A stretch of 64,000 bases of DNA from Alphaproteobacteria bacterium (lineage in GTDB: Bacteria > Pseudomonadota > Alphaproteobacteria > Oceanibaculales > Oceanibaculaceae): assembly GCA_018823745.1 (NCBI GenBank), contig JAHJHR010000018.1, positions 1 to 64,000 of the forward strand. The letters run 5' to 3'. The notes under the pieces were generated by a model. That model was given only the letters and a program-made list of their open reading frames with translations, was not told the origin of the DNA and made no database searches. Shown piece by piece: positions 7,306 through 15,736 of the stretch (the stretch's first letter is position 1; each line of letters begins with the position of its first letter). The translations under genes and the position numbers were made by a program.

Positions 7306-8031
7306 TCAGGCGACGATAAAGCCGGTGATGTGATAGCCCACCAGCATGAAGCCGGCGGTCATCATGGCGACATTCGCGGTATAGGCATGACGCAGGAAGC
7401 TATCGCTGCGCCGCCAGTAGCTGATGGCGATGAGGATGGCGCCCAGGGCCAGCAGCTGGCCGATCTCGACGCCGACATTGAAGGCCAGCAAATTGGGAAT
7501 GAGCCCGTCCTCGGCGATCTCATATTCCTGCAGCTTGGTCGCCAGGCCGAAGCCGTGGAACAGGCCGAAGATCAGCGTCGCGGCCCTGGTATCGGGCTGG
7601 AAGCCGAACCAGCGCTGGTAGGCGCCCATATTGTCGAGCGCCTTGTACACCACCGACAGGCCGATAATGGCGTCGATGATGTAGGCACTGACGCTGATGC
7701 CCGAGAGCACGCCGAACAGCATGGTCACCGAATGGCCGATGGCGAACAGGCTGACATACAGCGCGATGTCCTTCGCCCGGTAGAGGAAGAAGATAACGCC
7801 CAGCAGGAACAGCAGGTGGTCATAGCCCGTGACCATGTGCTTGGCCCCGAGATAGGTGAAGGGGATCAGGTTGATCCCGGTGATCTCCAGGATGTAGCCC
7901 TTGTCGCCTTCCGTTACGGCGTGGGCGAAGGCGGGGCTGGCCAGCAGCAGAACCGCCAGCAGAACCGGCAGGCCGAGCAGCGGTCTCAGCCGGTGCAGGG
8001 GCCAGGACGGTGTAAAATAGTTTCCAGGCAT
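7306..8031 (-). CDS. HupE/UreJ-family nickel/cobalt transporter
   Basis: A 241-residue inner-membrane protein. It begins with a signal-like segment ending SPAFAHAV, followed by about six hydrophobic segments. The histidine/aspartate motifs YLGAKHMVTGYDHLLFLLGV, FAIGHSVTM and LFHGFGLA are the metal-binding signatures of the HupE/UreJ secondary permeases for Ni2+ or Co2+. I use the ATG at 8031; an in-frame TTG lies at 8058. The gene is second in a three-gene operon after a His-rich secreted protein, which suggests metal capture and handling outside the inner membrane. Whether net flow is inward, as in classical HupE, is not shown by the sequence. Confidence 0.88.
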   Translation of the reverse strand: MPGNYFTPSWPLHRLRPLLGLPVLLAVLLLASPAFAHAVTEGDKGYILEITGINLIPFTYLGAKHMVTGYDHLLFLLGVIFFLYRAKDIALYVSLFAIGHSVTMLFGVLSGISVSAYIIDAIIGLSVVYKALDNMGAYQRWFGFQPDTRAATLIFGLFHGFGLATKLQEYEIAEDGLIPNLLAFNVGVEIGQLLALGAILIAISYWRRSDSFLRHAYTANVAMMTAGFMLVGYHITGFIVA

Positions 8032-8088
8032 GTCGTATCCAATATCGTCGGGTGACAAGGCCGCCCAGGGCGGCCGCGAACGGCGATA

Positions 8089-8424
8089 TCAGGTGCGGCG
8101 CGGCGGTCTTTCAGGCTGACGAAGCTCACAGGAGAGGGCATGAGGCTGAGGCTCCTCCGGTCTGACCTCGAACGACAAGGGGGAGGCCAGGACAGGCACT
8201 GCCTGCATCCGCCAGGGATCGTGCACTTGATCGGAGGAAGGCGAAGCGGCCCTGTCCGGTGCGTCGCCATCATCGTGCGCCTGTCCATGTCCCCCAAGCC
8301 CATGATCATGCCCATGGCCGTGTTCCGGCGCGAAAGCGGCACCAGGCGCCGCGTGACCATGCGCCACCGGCCCAAATGCAACCAGCGAAACCAGCAGGGT
8401 TGCCAGCACGTGCCGTAAAGACAT
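8089..8424 (-). CDS. His-rich secreted protein, candidate periplasmic metal chaperone
   Basis: A 111-residue protein. Starting at the ATG at 8424, which has AAGG about 7 bases upstream, it opens with a signal peptide (MSLRHVLATLLVSLVAFG then AHGHAAPG). A histidine/glycine/aspartate-rich segment follows (HGHGHDHGLGGHGQAHDDGD), typical of nickel, cobalt or zinc binding. The C-terminus is proline-rich. It is the first gene of the operon that continues with HupE and the membrane anchor, and its promoter region shares the GC-tract palindrome with the divergent sensor gene. No enzymatic domain is visible, and the name is given by composition and context only. Confidence 0.7.
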   Translation of the reverse strand: MSLRHVLATLLVSLVAFGPVAHGHAAPGAAFAPEHGHGHDHGLGGHGQAHDDGDAPDRAASPSSDQVHDPWRMQAVPVLASPLSFEVRPEEPQPHALSCELRQPERPPRRT

Positions 8425-8498
8425 GAAGAACCTTTGATTCCGGTCGTCCGCTAGACGGTTGGACGACGTGACAGTATCGATGAATCGCCATTGCTTCA

Positions 8499-8515
8499 AT
8501 CCCCCCAGGGGGGAT
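8499..8515. promoter_or_regulatory. GC-tract palindrome, CsoR/RcnR/InrS-type operator
   Basis: The perfect palindrome atCCCCCCaGGGGGGat sits between the divergent His-rich/HupE operon and the sensor/exporter operon. G/C-tract dyads are the operator type bound by CsoR/RcnR-family tetramers. It ends 11 bp before the sensor ATG, so binding would block both transcription directions. Confidence 0.8.
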
Positions 8516-8526
8516 ATGTTCCGCTA

Positions 8527-8796
8527 ATGACGGATCATGCGCCCCACCACCATCATGACGATATCCTGAAGCGACTGCGGCGGGCGGAAGGCCATCTGCG
8601 CAGCGTCCTCGCCATGATGGAGGATGGTCGATCCTGCGTCGTCCTCGCCCAGCAGCTTCATGCGGTCGAGCGCGCGATCAGCGAGGCCAAGCGCGTCCTC
8701 ATCCGCGATCATATCGACCATTGCCTGGACAGCGCGGTTGCCGGTGACGCGCAGGACCATCTTGCTGAGTTCAAGGAAATCACCCGCTACCTCTGA
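8527..8796 (+). CDS. CsoR/RcnR-family metal-sensing repressor, InrS-like
   Basis: An 89-residue all-helical repressor. From the ATG at 8527 the family core reads ILKRLRRAEGHLRSVLAMM, then C37 and the helix with H62 and C66. The C37-H62-C66 set matches the x-C-H-C ligand pattern of CsoR and of the nickel sensor InrS, while RcnR uses histidine in the last place. The extra N-terminal HHHH at 7-10 could supply the additional ligand used by Ni sensors. The palindrome at 8499-8515 is the expected operator, so the gene is probably autoregulated and also controls the divergent operon. Its downstream neighbour is an NreB-like exporter, which favours nickel or cobalt over copper. Confidence 0.88.
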   Translation: MTDHAPHHHHDDILKRLRRAEGHLRSVLAMMEDGRSCVVLAQQLHAVERAISEAKRVLIRDHIDHCLDSAVAGDAQDHLAEFKEITRYL

Positions 8797-8808
8797 AGGC
8801 GGCGCGCA

Positions 8809-10179
8809 ATGCTCGACATCCTGGCGAATCGCATCTACCGGCACCTGTTCGCCGCCCAGATACTCTCCCTGCTTGGCAGCGGGCTGACGACGGTCGCACT
8901 CGGCCTGCTGGCCTATGATCTTGCCGGGGCCGATGCCGGCATTGTGCTCGGTACTGCACTGGCCCTGAAGATGATCGCCTATGTCGGTGTCGCACCGGTG
9001 GCGGGCGCACACGCCGGCCGCTGGCCCCGGCGGCGACTTCTGGTCCTGCTCGATCTGTGCCGGGCGGCGCTGGTCCTGCTGCTGCCCTTTGTTACCGAAA
9101 TCTGGCATATCTACGCGCTGGTTTTCCTGTTCCAGTCCTTCTCCGCCGCCTTTACGCCGACCTTCCAGGCCACCATTCCCGATATCCTCACCGAGGAGCG
9201 CGATTATACCAGGGCGCTCTCGCTGTCGCGGTTGGCCTATGATCTGGAAACGCTGCTGAGCCCGATGCTGGCCGGATTGCTGCTGACCCTGATGAGCTTC
9301 CACTGGCTGTTTGTCGGCACAACGCTCGGCTTCCTCGCCTCCGCCGCGCTGGTGATGTCGGTGCTGCTGCCCTCGCCCCGGCCAGATGCGGGACAGGGGA
9401 GCTTCGGCAAGCGGCTCACGCGGGGCGCGCGGCTCTATCTGGCAACGCCCCGGCTGCGCGGGTTGCTGGCGCTCAATCTTGCCGTGGCGGCTGCCGGCGC
9501 CATGGTGATCGTCAACACCGTCATTCTGGTGCGCGGAACGCTGGGCGGCAGCGACCGCGATGTCGCGCTGTTCTTCGCCGCCTATGGGCTCGGCTCGATG
9601 ATCGTGGCGCTGACCCTGCCGCGTCTGCTCGAAAGCCTGCCGGCGCGGCTGGCCATGCTGGCAGGCGGTGCCAGCCTTGCGGTCCTGCTGACCCTCGCCG
9701 CCGCCAGCCAGGGCTATACCGCCGCGCTGGCCCTCTGGCTGCTGCTGGGGGCGGCCTCGGCACTGGTGCAGACACCGGGCGGGCTGCTGCTGAAACGCTC
9801 CTCCCATGCCGAGGACCGGCCGGCGCTGTTCGCCGCGCAATTCGCCCTGTCGCATGCCTGCTGGCTGTTGACCTATCCGCTGGCCGGCTGGCTTGGTGCT
9901 GCGCTGGGTCTGGATGCTGCCTTTTATGGTCTGGCGGTAATAGCGGCGGCGGGAATGGTCATCGCCGCCATTGTCTGGCCGGCAGGCGACCCCAGCCTGC
10001 TGCCGCACGATCACCCCGAACAGTCACATACCCATCCGCATGTGCATGACGCGCACCACCAGCATGGCCATGAAGGCGGGGAAGGGCCGGAACCGCATAG
10101 CCATGCGCACCGTCACGGGCCTCTCCGTCACAGCCATGCCGTGGTGATCGACGATCATCATCCGATCTGGCCACGGTGA
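8809..10179 (+). CDS. NreB/NrsD-like MFS nickel (cobalt) exporter with His-rich tail
   Basis: A 456-residue major facilitator protein with about twelve membrane segments, including the loop motif GAHAGRWPRRRLL between helices 2 and 3 and the region FQSFSAAFTPTFQATIPD. The cytoplasmic C-terminus (about residues 395-456) is extremely histidine-rich (HSHAHRHG, HDAHHQHGHEGG), as in NreB and NrsD nickel-resistance exporters. The start lies 12 bp after the metal sensor stop, so both form one operon under the GC-tract operator. The role is proton-driven efflux of Ni2+ and possibly Co2+. The metal is inferred from family and context. Confidence 0.87.
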   Translation: MLDILANRIYRHLFAAQILSLLGSGLTTVALGLLAYDLAGADAGIVLGTALALKMIAYVGVAPVAGAHAGRWPRRRLLVLLDLCRAALVLLLPFVTEIWHIYALVFLFQSFSAAFTPTFQATIPDILTEERDYTRALSLSRLAYDLETLLSPMLAGLLLTLMSFHWLFVGTTLGFLASAALVMSVLLPSPRPDAGQGSFGKRLTRGARLYLATPRLRGLLALNLAVAAAGAMVIVNTVILVRGTLGGSDRDVALFFAAYGLGSMIVALTLPRLLESLPARLAMLAGGASLAVLLTLAAASQGYTAALALWLLLGAASALVQTPGGLLLKRSSHAEDRPALFAAQFALSHACWLLTYPLAGWLGAALGLDAAFYGLAVIAAAGMVIAAIVWPAGDPSLLPHDHPEQSHTHPHVHDAHHQHGHEGGEGPEPHSHAHRHGPLRHSHAVVIDDHHPIWPR

Positions 10180-10201
10180 TGCCGATGCGCCATTGACAGG
10201 C

Positions 10202-10230
10202 TTGACAAGCCACCCTTGGCAGATTGTATA
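10202..10230 (+). promoter_or_regulatory. Sigma-70-type promoter for chrB-chrA
   Basis: TTGACA (10202-10207) and TGTATA (10225-10230) are separated by 17 bp, close to the housekeeping consensus. An overlapping TATATA is at 10227-10232 and a second TTGACA at 10193-10198. The site lies about 80 bp before the chrB start and just after the exporter stop, so chrBA need not depend on the nickel operator. Confidence 0.65.
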
Positions 10231-10310
10231 TACGCCCCACGGGGAAACGCGATCTCCCCGTCAGGCGCAGGCCCAAGCATCGCATCCTCGCTTTTGCGAA
10301 AGGATGCTCC

Positions 10311-11135
10311 GTGGCACCTGCACATTCCCTCTGTCCGCTGGATTTGTTCAACCGCATCGGGACAGCCGACAGCCCTGTGCTGATCGACGTCAGAACCGAT
10401 GAGGATTTCGCGTCGGATTCTCGCCTGATCCCGTCTTCCATCCGGCGACCGGCACTGACCGCAGCCGATTGGGCCAAGGCTTACGCCGGACGCGAGACTG
10501 TGCTGCTCTGCCAGAAGGGTCTGAAACTCAGCCTCGGCGCCGCTGCCTGGCTGCGTCATGCCGGTGGGCGTGCGGCGATTCTGGCGGGCGGTTTCGAGGC
10601 CTGGCGGGCCGCCGGGCTGCCGCTCGTTCCGATCGACCGTATACCGGCACGCGATGCCGCCGACCGGACCATCTGGGTCACGCGTGAACGGCCGAAGATC
10701 GACCGCATCGCCTGCCCCTGGCTGATCCGGCGTTTCGTCGATCCTTTGGCGACATTTCTGTTCGCCCCTGCCGATGCCGTTCTCGCCATAGCCGACCGCT
10801 TCGGTGCGACGCCCTTTGACATAGAACAGGCTTTCTGGAGCCATCGCGGGGAGAAGTGCAGCTTCGACACCATGCTGGAGGAATTCGGGCTGCACAGCCC
10901 GGCGCTCGACCGGCTGGCGGCCATCGTGCGCGGCGCTGATACGGCGCGGCTGCATCTTGCGCCTGAATCCGCGGGGTTGCTGGCCATCTCGCTCGGCCTG
11001 TCCCGGCAATATGACGATGATCTCCGGCAGCTTGAGGCCGGCATGGCGCTCTATGACGCTTTTTACCTGTGGTGCCGGGATGCGACCGAGGAAACGCATA
11101 ACTGGCCGGCCCGGACCAGCGGCAGGGCGGCATGA
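10311..11135 (+). CDS. chrB: Chromate resistance protein ChrB with N-terminal rhodanese domain
   Basis: A 274-residue fusion. Residues about 10-105 are a rhodanese-like domain (LIDVRTDEDF; active-site loop LLCQKGLKLS with the catalytic cysteine). Residues about 120-265 are the ChrB C-terminal domain (IDRIACPWLIRRFVDP, FATPFDIE-like segment, HRGEKCSFDTMLEEFGL). ChrB proteins act as chromate-responsive regulators or accessory factors for ChrA. I chose the GTG at 10311, preceded by AAAGGA about 7 bases upstream, because family members begin at this point. The last codon overlaps chrA by four bases (ATGA). Confidence 0.9.
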   Translation: MAPAHSLCPLDLFNRIGTADSPVLIDVRTDEDFASDSRLIPSSIRRPALTAADWAKAYAGRETVLLCQKGLKLSLGAAAWLRHAGGRAAILAGGFEAWRAAGLPLVPIDRIPARDAADRTIWVTRERPKIDRIACPWLIRRFVDPLATFLFAPADAVLAIADRFGATPFDIEQAFWSHRGEKCSFDTMLEEFGLHSPALDRLAAIVRGADTARLHLAPESAGLLAISLGLSRQYDDDLRQLEAGMALYDAFYLWCRDATEETHNWPARTSGRAA

Positions 11136-12526
11136 CACGGGCCGATATGTCAGTGGTGCCGGAAAAGGCAGCCCATCCGAGCTTCTCGGAGGCGCTCGTG
11201 GTCTGGACGCGGATCGCCCTGCTGAGCTTCGGCGGGCCGGCCGGTCAGATCGCGGTCATGCATCGGATTCTGGTGGAGGAGAAACGCTGGGTCGGGGAAC
11301 AGCGTTTCCTGCATGCTTTGAACTTCTGCATGCTGCTGCCCGGCCCGGAAGCGCAGCAGCTCGCCATCTATATCGGCTGGCTGCTGCACCGGACCCTGGG
11401 GGGCATCGTCGCCGGCGTGCTGTTCGTGTTGCCGGGCGCTGTCGCGATCATGGCGCTCAGCATCGTCTATGCGCTGTACGGTAATGTCGATCTTGTCTCC
11501 GCCCTTTTCTTCGGCCTGAAGGCGGCGGTGCTGGCAATCGTCCTGCAGGCGGTCATGCGGATCGGCCGGCGCGCCCTGACCAACAGCCTTCTGGCTGGAA
11601 TTGCCGCGCTGTCCTTCGTCGGCATCTTCGTTTTCGGGTTGCCGTTTCCGCTTATCATCGTGCTGGCAGCGATCATGGGTTTTGCCGGCAGCCGTTCAGG
11701 ACTGCCTGGCTTCGGTCCTGGCGGCGGGCATGGGGCGGGCGGCAAGACTGTGGTGGCGGATGCCGAGACCGCGCTGGGCGAGGCGATGCCGGATCATGCC
11801 AGGCCGAATCTTGCCTGGTCGCTGCGTATCAGTGTCGTGTTCCTGGCGCTCTGGATCGGCCCGACAATCGCCCTGCTGTTCCTGCTGAAGGGGGGCAGCG
11901 TCTTCATCGACATCGCTTTGTTCTTCTCGCAGATGGCCGTCGTCACCTTCGGCGGCGCCTATGCAGTGCTGGCCTATGTGGCGCAGGAGGCTGTCGGCGG
12001 CTATGGCTGGCTGGAGCCCGGCGAAATGCTGGATGGTCTCGGCATGGCCGAGACCACACCCGGGCCGCTGATCATGGTGACCCAGTTCGTCGGCTTCATG
12101 GCCGCCTATCGCGATCCGGCAGGGCTGTCACCGCTGCTGGCAGGCACGTTCGGCGGGCTGTTGACCACCTGGGTCACCTTTGCCCCGTGCTTCCTGTGGA
12201 TATTCCTGGGCGCGCCCTATGTCGAAAGGCTGCGGGAAAACCGCCATATCGGCGCCGCGCTCAACGCAATTACCGCCGCCGTAGTGGGCGTCGTGCTGAA
12301 CCTGGCGATATGGTTCGCGCTGCATGTGCTGTTCGCCGAGACTATCGTCTACGACAACTACGGCCTGGCGCTGACATTGCCCGTGATCGACAGCGTCAAC
12401 CTGTCCGCCGGAATACTGGTCGCGGGCACGCTGCTCGCCGTCTTCCGCTTTCGACTGGGAATGGGAAAAGTGCTGGTCGGCGCGGCACTGGCAGGGGTGA
12501 TGCTGCAGTATCTCGGATTGACCTGA
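11132..12526 (+). CDS. chrA: Chromate transporter ChrA, two-domain CHR family
   Basis: A 464-residue inner-membrane exporter of chromate with the duplicated CHR architecture. The first half has the signatures LLSFGGPAGQIAVMH and LPGPEAQQLAIYIGWL; the second half repeats them as VVTFGGAYAVLAYV and ETTPGPLIMVTQFVGFMAAY. A variable glycine-rich linker near residues 190-215 joins them. About ten to twelve hydrophobic segments are visible. Length and both motifs are normal for bidomain ChrA. It is translationally coupled to chrB by an ATGA overlap. Confidence 0.95.
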   Translation: MTRADMSVVPEKAAHPSFSEALVVWTRIALLSFGGPAGQIAVMHRILVEEKRWVGEQRFLHALNFCMLLPGPEAQQLAIYIGWLLHRTLGGIVAGVLFVLPGAVAIMALSIVYALYGNVDLVSALFFGLKAAVLAIVLQAVMRIGRRALTNSLLAGIAALSFVGIFVFGLPFPLIIVLAAIMGFAGSRSGLPGFGPGGGHGAGGKTVVADAETALGEAMPDHARPNLAWSLRISVVFLALWIGPTIALLFLLKGGSVFIDIALFFSQMAVVTFGGAYAVLAYVAQEAVGGYGWLEPGEMLDGLGMAETTPGPLIMVTQFVGFMAAYRDPAGLSPLLAGTFGGLLTTWVTFAPCFLWIFLGAPYVERLRENRHIGAALNAITAAVVGVVLNLAIWFALHVLFAETIVYDNYGLALTLPVIDSVNLSAGILVAGTLLAVFRFRLGMGKVLVGAALAGVMLQYLGLT

Positions 12527-12595
12527 GCAGGCAATGAAGCGGCGGGCACCCCAGCCGGTGTGATCGACGAAAGGCTGAACGACGCGATAGCTACA

Positions 12596-12612
12596 AAACG
12601 CGCTTAACGCGT
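12596..12612 (+). terminator. Possible weak hairpin downstream of chrA
   Basis: AACGCG (12596-12601) and CGCGTT (12607-12612) form a 6-bp stem with a 5-base loop, followed by the T-rich stretch GGTTTTGCTGTTATTTTC. It is 70 bp past chrA. The stem is short, so terminator activity is uncertain. Confidence 0.35.
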
Positions 12613-12707
12613 TGGTTTTGCTGTTATTTTCGGTGTGCCCAGTTAGACTGTGACGGTGCGCGTGAGTTTGCTGGCCGCGCAAGGGGGCGCTGACGGGCCT
12701 TGGGCTC

Positions 12708-12722
12708 TCGACCCTAGGTCGA
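12708..12722. repeat. 15-bp dyad next to the serine recombinase gene
   Basis: TCGACC-CTA-GGTCGA is a perfect dyad 4 bp beyond the stop codon of the recombinase. Its place makes it a candidate crossover or binding site, but no second copy was identified by eye. Confidence 0.3.
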
Positions 12723-12725
12723 TAG

Positions 12726-14285
12726 CTAAATCGACTCAGTGTCCGTCAGCGGGCTCCGTAGGGGCTTTTCGCTGATCGCGGGAACCGGGACGCGTCGATA
12801 GCTGTCTGGCCCAGGTGACCATGAACCTGAGGGATACTCGCGCAATTCCAGTCCCGAACGCCGGTGCCTTTCAAAAACGTCTCTGGCCAAGTTGGACTCG
12901 CGGGGCATTTCCTGTGAAACGGGAAGAGCCGAGGCGGGGAGAGCGGCTTCAGCGCCGACGTCCGCGCAAGGGAAGGGCGACGGCGCCGCGATAGAAGCCG
13001 ACGAATCCACCTCATCTGTCTCTGTCGAAGCCGAGTCGCTTGTCATTTCCTTGAGCGCCTCCGGTGGCAGATTCCAATAGTCGCCGTCATCCAGAAGGAG
13101 AGGCTCGTCCATTTCTAGCCGAGAGCGGGGTTTACCTGCTGAAGCAAGGGCTGGGCAGGCGTGTTTTGGCGCCGTGCCGGAAACGGGAGTAACAGGAACG
13201 GAGAGCAAGGGCGCAGCAACGGCATCTTCAAGCGAGTGAGCAGATGCACCGAGAGCCTCAGCATCGTCCGCGCCCGGAGAAGCCGGAGCAGTCTCTGATT
13301 CCATAGGCCCAGGCAAATGGCTTGCAGCAGGAGGCTTCTTATCGGCGCGGGGCTTAAAGCTGGATGCATCGGTGGATACCGGAGCGGGCTTAATGGAGAC
13401 GACGCCGGATGCAGGCGGCTCACAATGCCGAAGCGCTTCCTCATCAGGAAGGTGACGCAGATAGCGGCTGACCTGGGTGCTGGAGAACTTGGCGCGGCCA
13501 GGCGTTTTAAGACCGCGCTCGTTCAGCCAATCCGCGATTCTGTGGAAGGAGACCTTCTTGGGCTTGGGATTGTTAGCTAGAAGGTCGCGGATGGCGCGCT
13601 CGATGTCGGGCCGGCAAGCCAGGGCATCCTGTCGCTGCTGGTCGGTAAGGGTCTCATGGCCCAGATGGCGGTGTTTGTCGAGATTGGCGGCGCCGGCGGA
13701 CGTTTTCCCGGAAGCGGTAAGAGCTTTATGGCCTCGCACGCCTGCAGCGGCGAGTTCCTTGCCTTTCCGGGCAGCTTTGACAGAGGCGACAAGCGTGCCA
13801 CTGCCCAGCTCGCCGGGTTCCTTTGTGCTGATGACGCGGACACCTTCCTCCAGCAACCAGGCCATGGTATCGGCGGATCGGGTCATACGGTCGAAGCTGG
13901 AAACGAGGATGGGGTGTCCTGTTGCCTTGGCAACGTCGACGGCAAGAAGAAGACCGCGCCGTTTGTCGGCTTTCTGCCCTTTACGTCCGCTTCTGTTCTC
14001 ACCGATCGCGATCAGCGGGAGATAGCCATTGGCACCCATCCATCGGAAGGAGGGGGTAATGCGTCTGAAGACACCGCTTCCCTTGGCCATTGGCTTTCTC
14101 GAAGAGCACCTGTCGTAATAGATGACGGGCTTAGCGTTCTGCAGGGGGGTGGTGAAGTGGGTTTTGTAACACTGGTGGACCAGGCGGGCATATCGCTCGA
14201 GATGCGGCGTCGGGCGATGGGCCGAGAGCAGCTCTGCGCCCATCGGGTTCAAATCGTGACAGGTCCACCTAGTTTTGATCATCAT
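12726..14285 (-). CDS. Serine recombinase with long disordered C-terminal tail
   Basis: A 519-residue protein. The resolvase fold begins near residue 53 (VIYYDRCSSRKP, with the presumed catalytic serine) and continues to the arginine motif SSFDRMTRSADTMAWLLEEG and VRVIST. A small 'recombinase' domain follows near residues 215-270 (FHRIADWLNERGLKTPGRAK, then STQVSRYLRHLP). The zinc ribbon and coiled coil of large serine integrases are absent. The last ~230 residues are rich in Pro, Ala, Ser and Glu and look disordered. The true start could be later than 14285, since the first 50 residues match nothing. It may be a DNA invertase or an accessory transposition protein; a dyad lies just downstream. 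Confidence 0.72.
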   Translation of the reverse strand: MMIKTRWTCHDLNPMGAELLSAHRPTPHLERYARLVHQCYKTHFTTPLQNAKPVIYYDRCSSRKPMAKGSGVFRRITPSFRWMGANGYLPLIAIGENRSGRKGQKADKRRGLLLAVDVAKATGHPILVSSFDRMTRSADTMAWLLEEGVRVISTKEPGELGSGTLVASVKAARKGKELAAAGVRGHKALTASGKTSAGAANLDKHRHLGHETLTDQQRQDALACRPDIERAIRDLLANNPKPKKVSFHRIADWLNERGLKTPGRAKFSSTQVSRYLRHLPDEEALRHCEPPASGVVSIKPAPVSTDASSFKPRADKKPPAASHLPGPMESETAPASPGADDAEALGASAHSLEDAVAAPLLSVPVTPVSGTAPKHACPALASAGKPRSRLEMDEPLLLDDGDYWNLPPEALKEMTSDSASTETDEVDSSASIAAPSPFPCADVGAEAALPASALPVSQEMPRESNLARDVFERHRRSGLELREYPSGSWSPGPDSYRRVPVPAISEKPLRSPLTDTESI

Positions 14286-14451
14286 GCGCCCATAAGATTG
14301 AGCGCTCTATGATAGTAAGTTATCGCTGATTATGCAACTGCACGGTCTTAAGACACATCGTACGGTCGAAACATTAATGCGGTTGTGGATATTTGCTCTC
14401 GTTGGCTCGGCGCCCCGCCCCCGCCGCTCCTATATCCCTTTCGGAAAGCGG

Positions 14452-15477
14452 TTATTCGGTGGCAGTCCGGGCTTCGAAATCTAGGACGATCCCTGAGCTC
14501 GGGATGCGCATGGCCTCAACCCATTCCTGCACCTTATTACGATTCGCCGTGGTAATCGGATAGGCGCGCGCTGAGATATCATTCGCAGCACCTGGGCTCA
14601 GATCGCTGGTGGTCACGATCATGCCGGAATTGGCCTGTTCATGTAGCAGGTCGGCATAAAGGCCTTTGACGACAACCTTGGCAATCTTATCCTTCTGCCG
14701 CTTGCACTGAACAATGACCGTAGGAGGAGCGCCGGGCGGACTATCGGGGTTCCATAGCCGCACGTCCACGCCACCATCACTGCGGCCTGTGCCAAGCTCG
14801 ACGCTATAGCCTTCGCGCTGGAACCACTCAGCTGTCAGTCCCTCGAACTGTCGCCAGTGCATCGCGTCTAGTTTGTCCGGCTGCGCGCCCAGATAGTTGA
14901 TAAACCGCTGGTCGAAAAACCGATCAGCCTCCACTGGAAGCTTCTCGCTCTTAAACAGTGCCGACAAAGCGATAGAATCGGCCTTTTTGAGCGTGCGCGT
15001 GTAGAAGGGCGAGTGCGCCAACTCGAATGCCATCGCTTCCTGCATCGCGTCCCAGACGTCAAGCGTCTTGCCGCTGAACAGTGTTTTCAACTCCGCATAG
15101 ACTTCATCTTGGTCGCCGGTGCTCCAGTTGCGCCGCTGTAGATATTCCCTTGCGATGGCCTCAACGTGAAGCATTTCTCTAAGCGCAAACAGATCGCGCC
15201 AATCGTCGCCGAGAATACTCATCAAGCGCATCGCGAGTGTCGGCATGCCTTTGGTCTCTGCCGCGCCTAGGGCAAACAGAAGGTCGCCGACAGCATCTGC
15301 ATAGGCATTCGCGGGAAGTCGCAGCAGCGCCTTACTTCGTAGTTGCCGGGCTATGTCGCTCTCAGGATCGAGATGGTTAAACAAGTCATTATCAGTCAGC
15401 GTAAAGCCTGATCGTGCGCCTGCGTCTTCGCTGAGCGAAGCTCTGAACGCGAAGGCTGGCATGATAATATGGCCCAT
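14452..15477 (-). CDS. Mrr-type restriction endonuclease
   Basis: A 341-residue protein. The C-terminal third is an Mrr_cat PD-(D/E)XK nuclease: FEGLTAEWFQREGYSVELGT, then DGGVDVRLW with the catalytic aspartate, then VIVQCKRQKDKIAKVVV with the QxK motif, and GMIVTTSDLSPGA. Mrr-like enzymes cut DNA, often modified DNA. The N-terminal ~200 residues are helical with no domain that I recognise and may serve for target or partner recognition. It stands alone between the serine recombinase and imuA, divergent from imuA, and no cognate methyltransferase is adjacent, which fits a type IV or standalone defence nuclease. The ATG at 15477 is used; the next in-frame ATG is at 15462. Confidence 0.85.
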   Translation of the reverse strand: MGHIIMPAFAFRASLSEDAGARSGFTLTDNDLFNHLDPESDIARQLRSKALLRLPANAYADAVGDLLFALGAAETKGMPTLAMRLMSILGDDWRDLFALREMLHVEAIAREYLQRRNWSTGDQDEVYAELKTLFSGKTLDVWDAMQEAMAFELAHSPFYTRTLKKADSIALSALFKSEKLPVEADRFFDQRFINYLGAQPDKLDAMHWRQFEGLTAEWFQREGYSVELGTGRSDGGVDVRLWNPDSPPGAPPTVIVQCKRQKDKIAKVVVKGLYADLLHEQANSGMIVTTSDLSPGAANDISARAYPITTANRNKVQEWVEAMRIPSSGIVLDFEARTATE

Positions 15478-15700
15478 GGGTTTTCGCTCTTCTGTGTTTG
15501 AGTTTTTGCGAGATATTAGAGGCGAGCGTGCTCCATTATTAGCAGACTTTAATCGGCACGCAGCGGAGACGGTCCCAGGCGATACAGGGCATCGGCGATA
15601 TGCAATTCTCTCGTAGGCTTTGGGCTAGATCTCCCCTTCTTGGACCCTCTTTTGTGCTTCATCTCTTGACTCAGGCATCTTTAGATGCAAATGGAAATTA

Positions 15701-15715
15701 GAACATATCAAGAAC
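15701..15715. promoter_or_regulatory. LexA (SOS) box of the imuA operon
   Basis: GAACatatcaaGAAC is an exact match to the alphaproteobacterial LexA site GAAC-N7-GAAC and lies 21 bp before the imuA start. It places the mutagenesis operon under SOS control. It could also overlap the promoter of the divergent mrr gene, 223 bp away. Confidence 0.88.
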
Positions 15716-15736
15716 ATATGGACTGGCGTAACCCAC

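Noticed and set aside
8524..10014. 496-codon minus-strand frame opposite the MFS exporter
   Set aside because: Gln/Arg/Gly-rich low-complexity peptide, a usual shadow of high-GC membrane protein genes; the plus-strand MFS gene explains the region.
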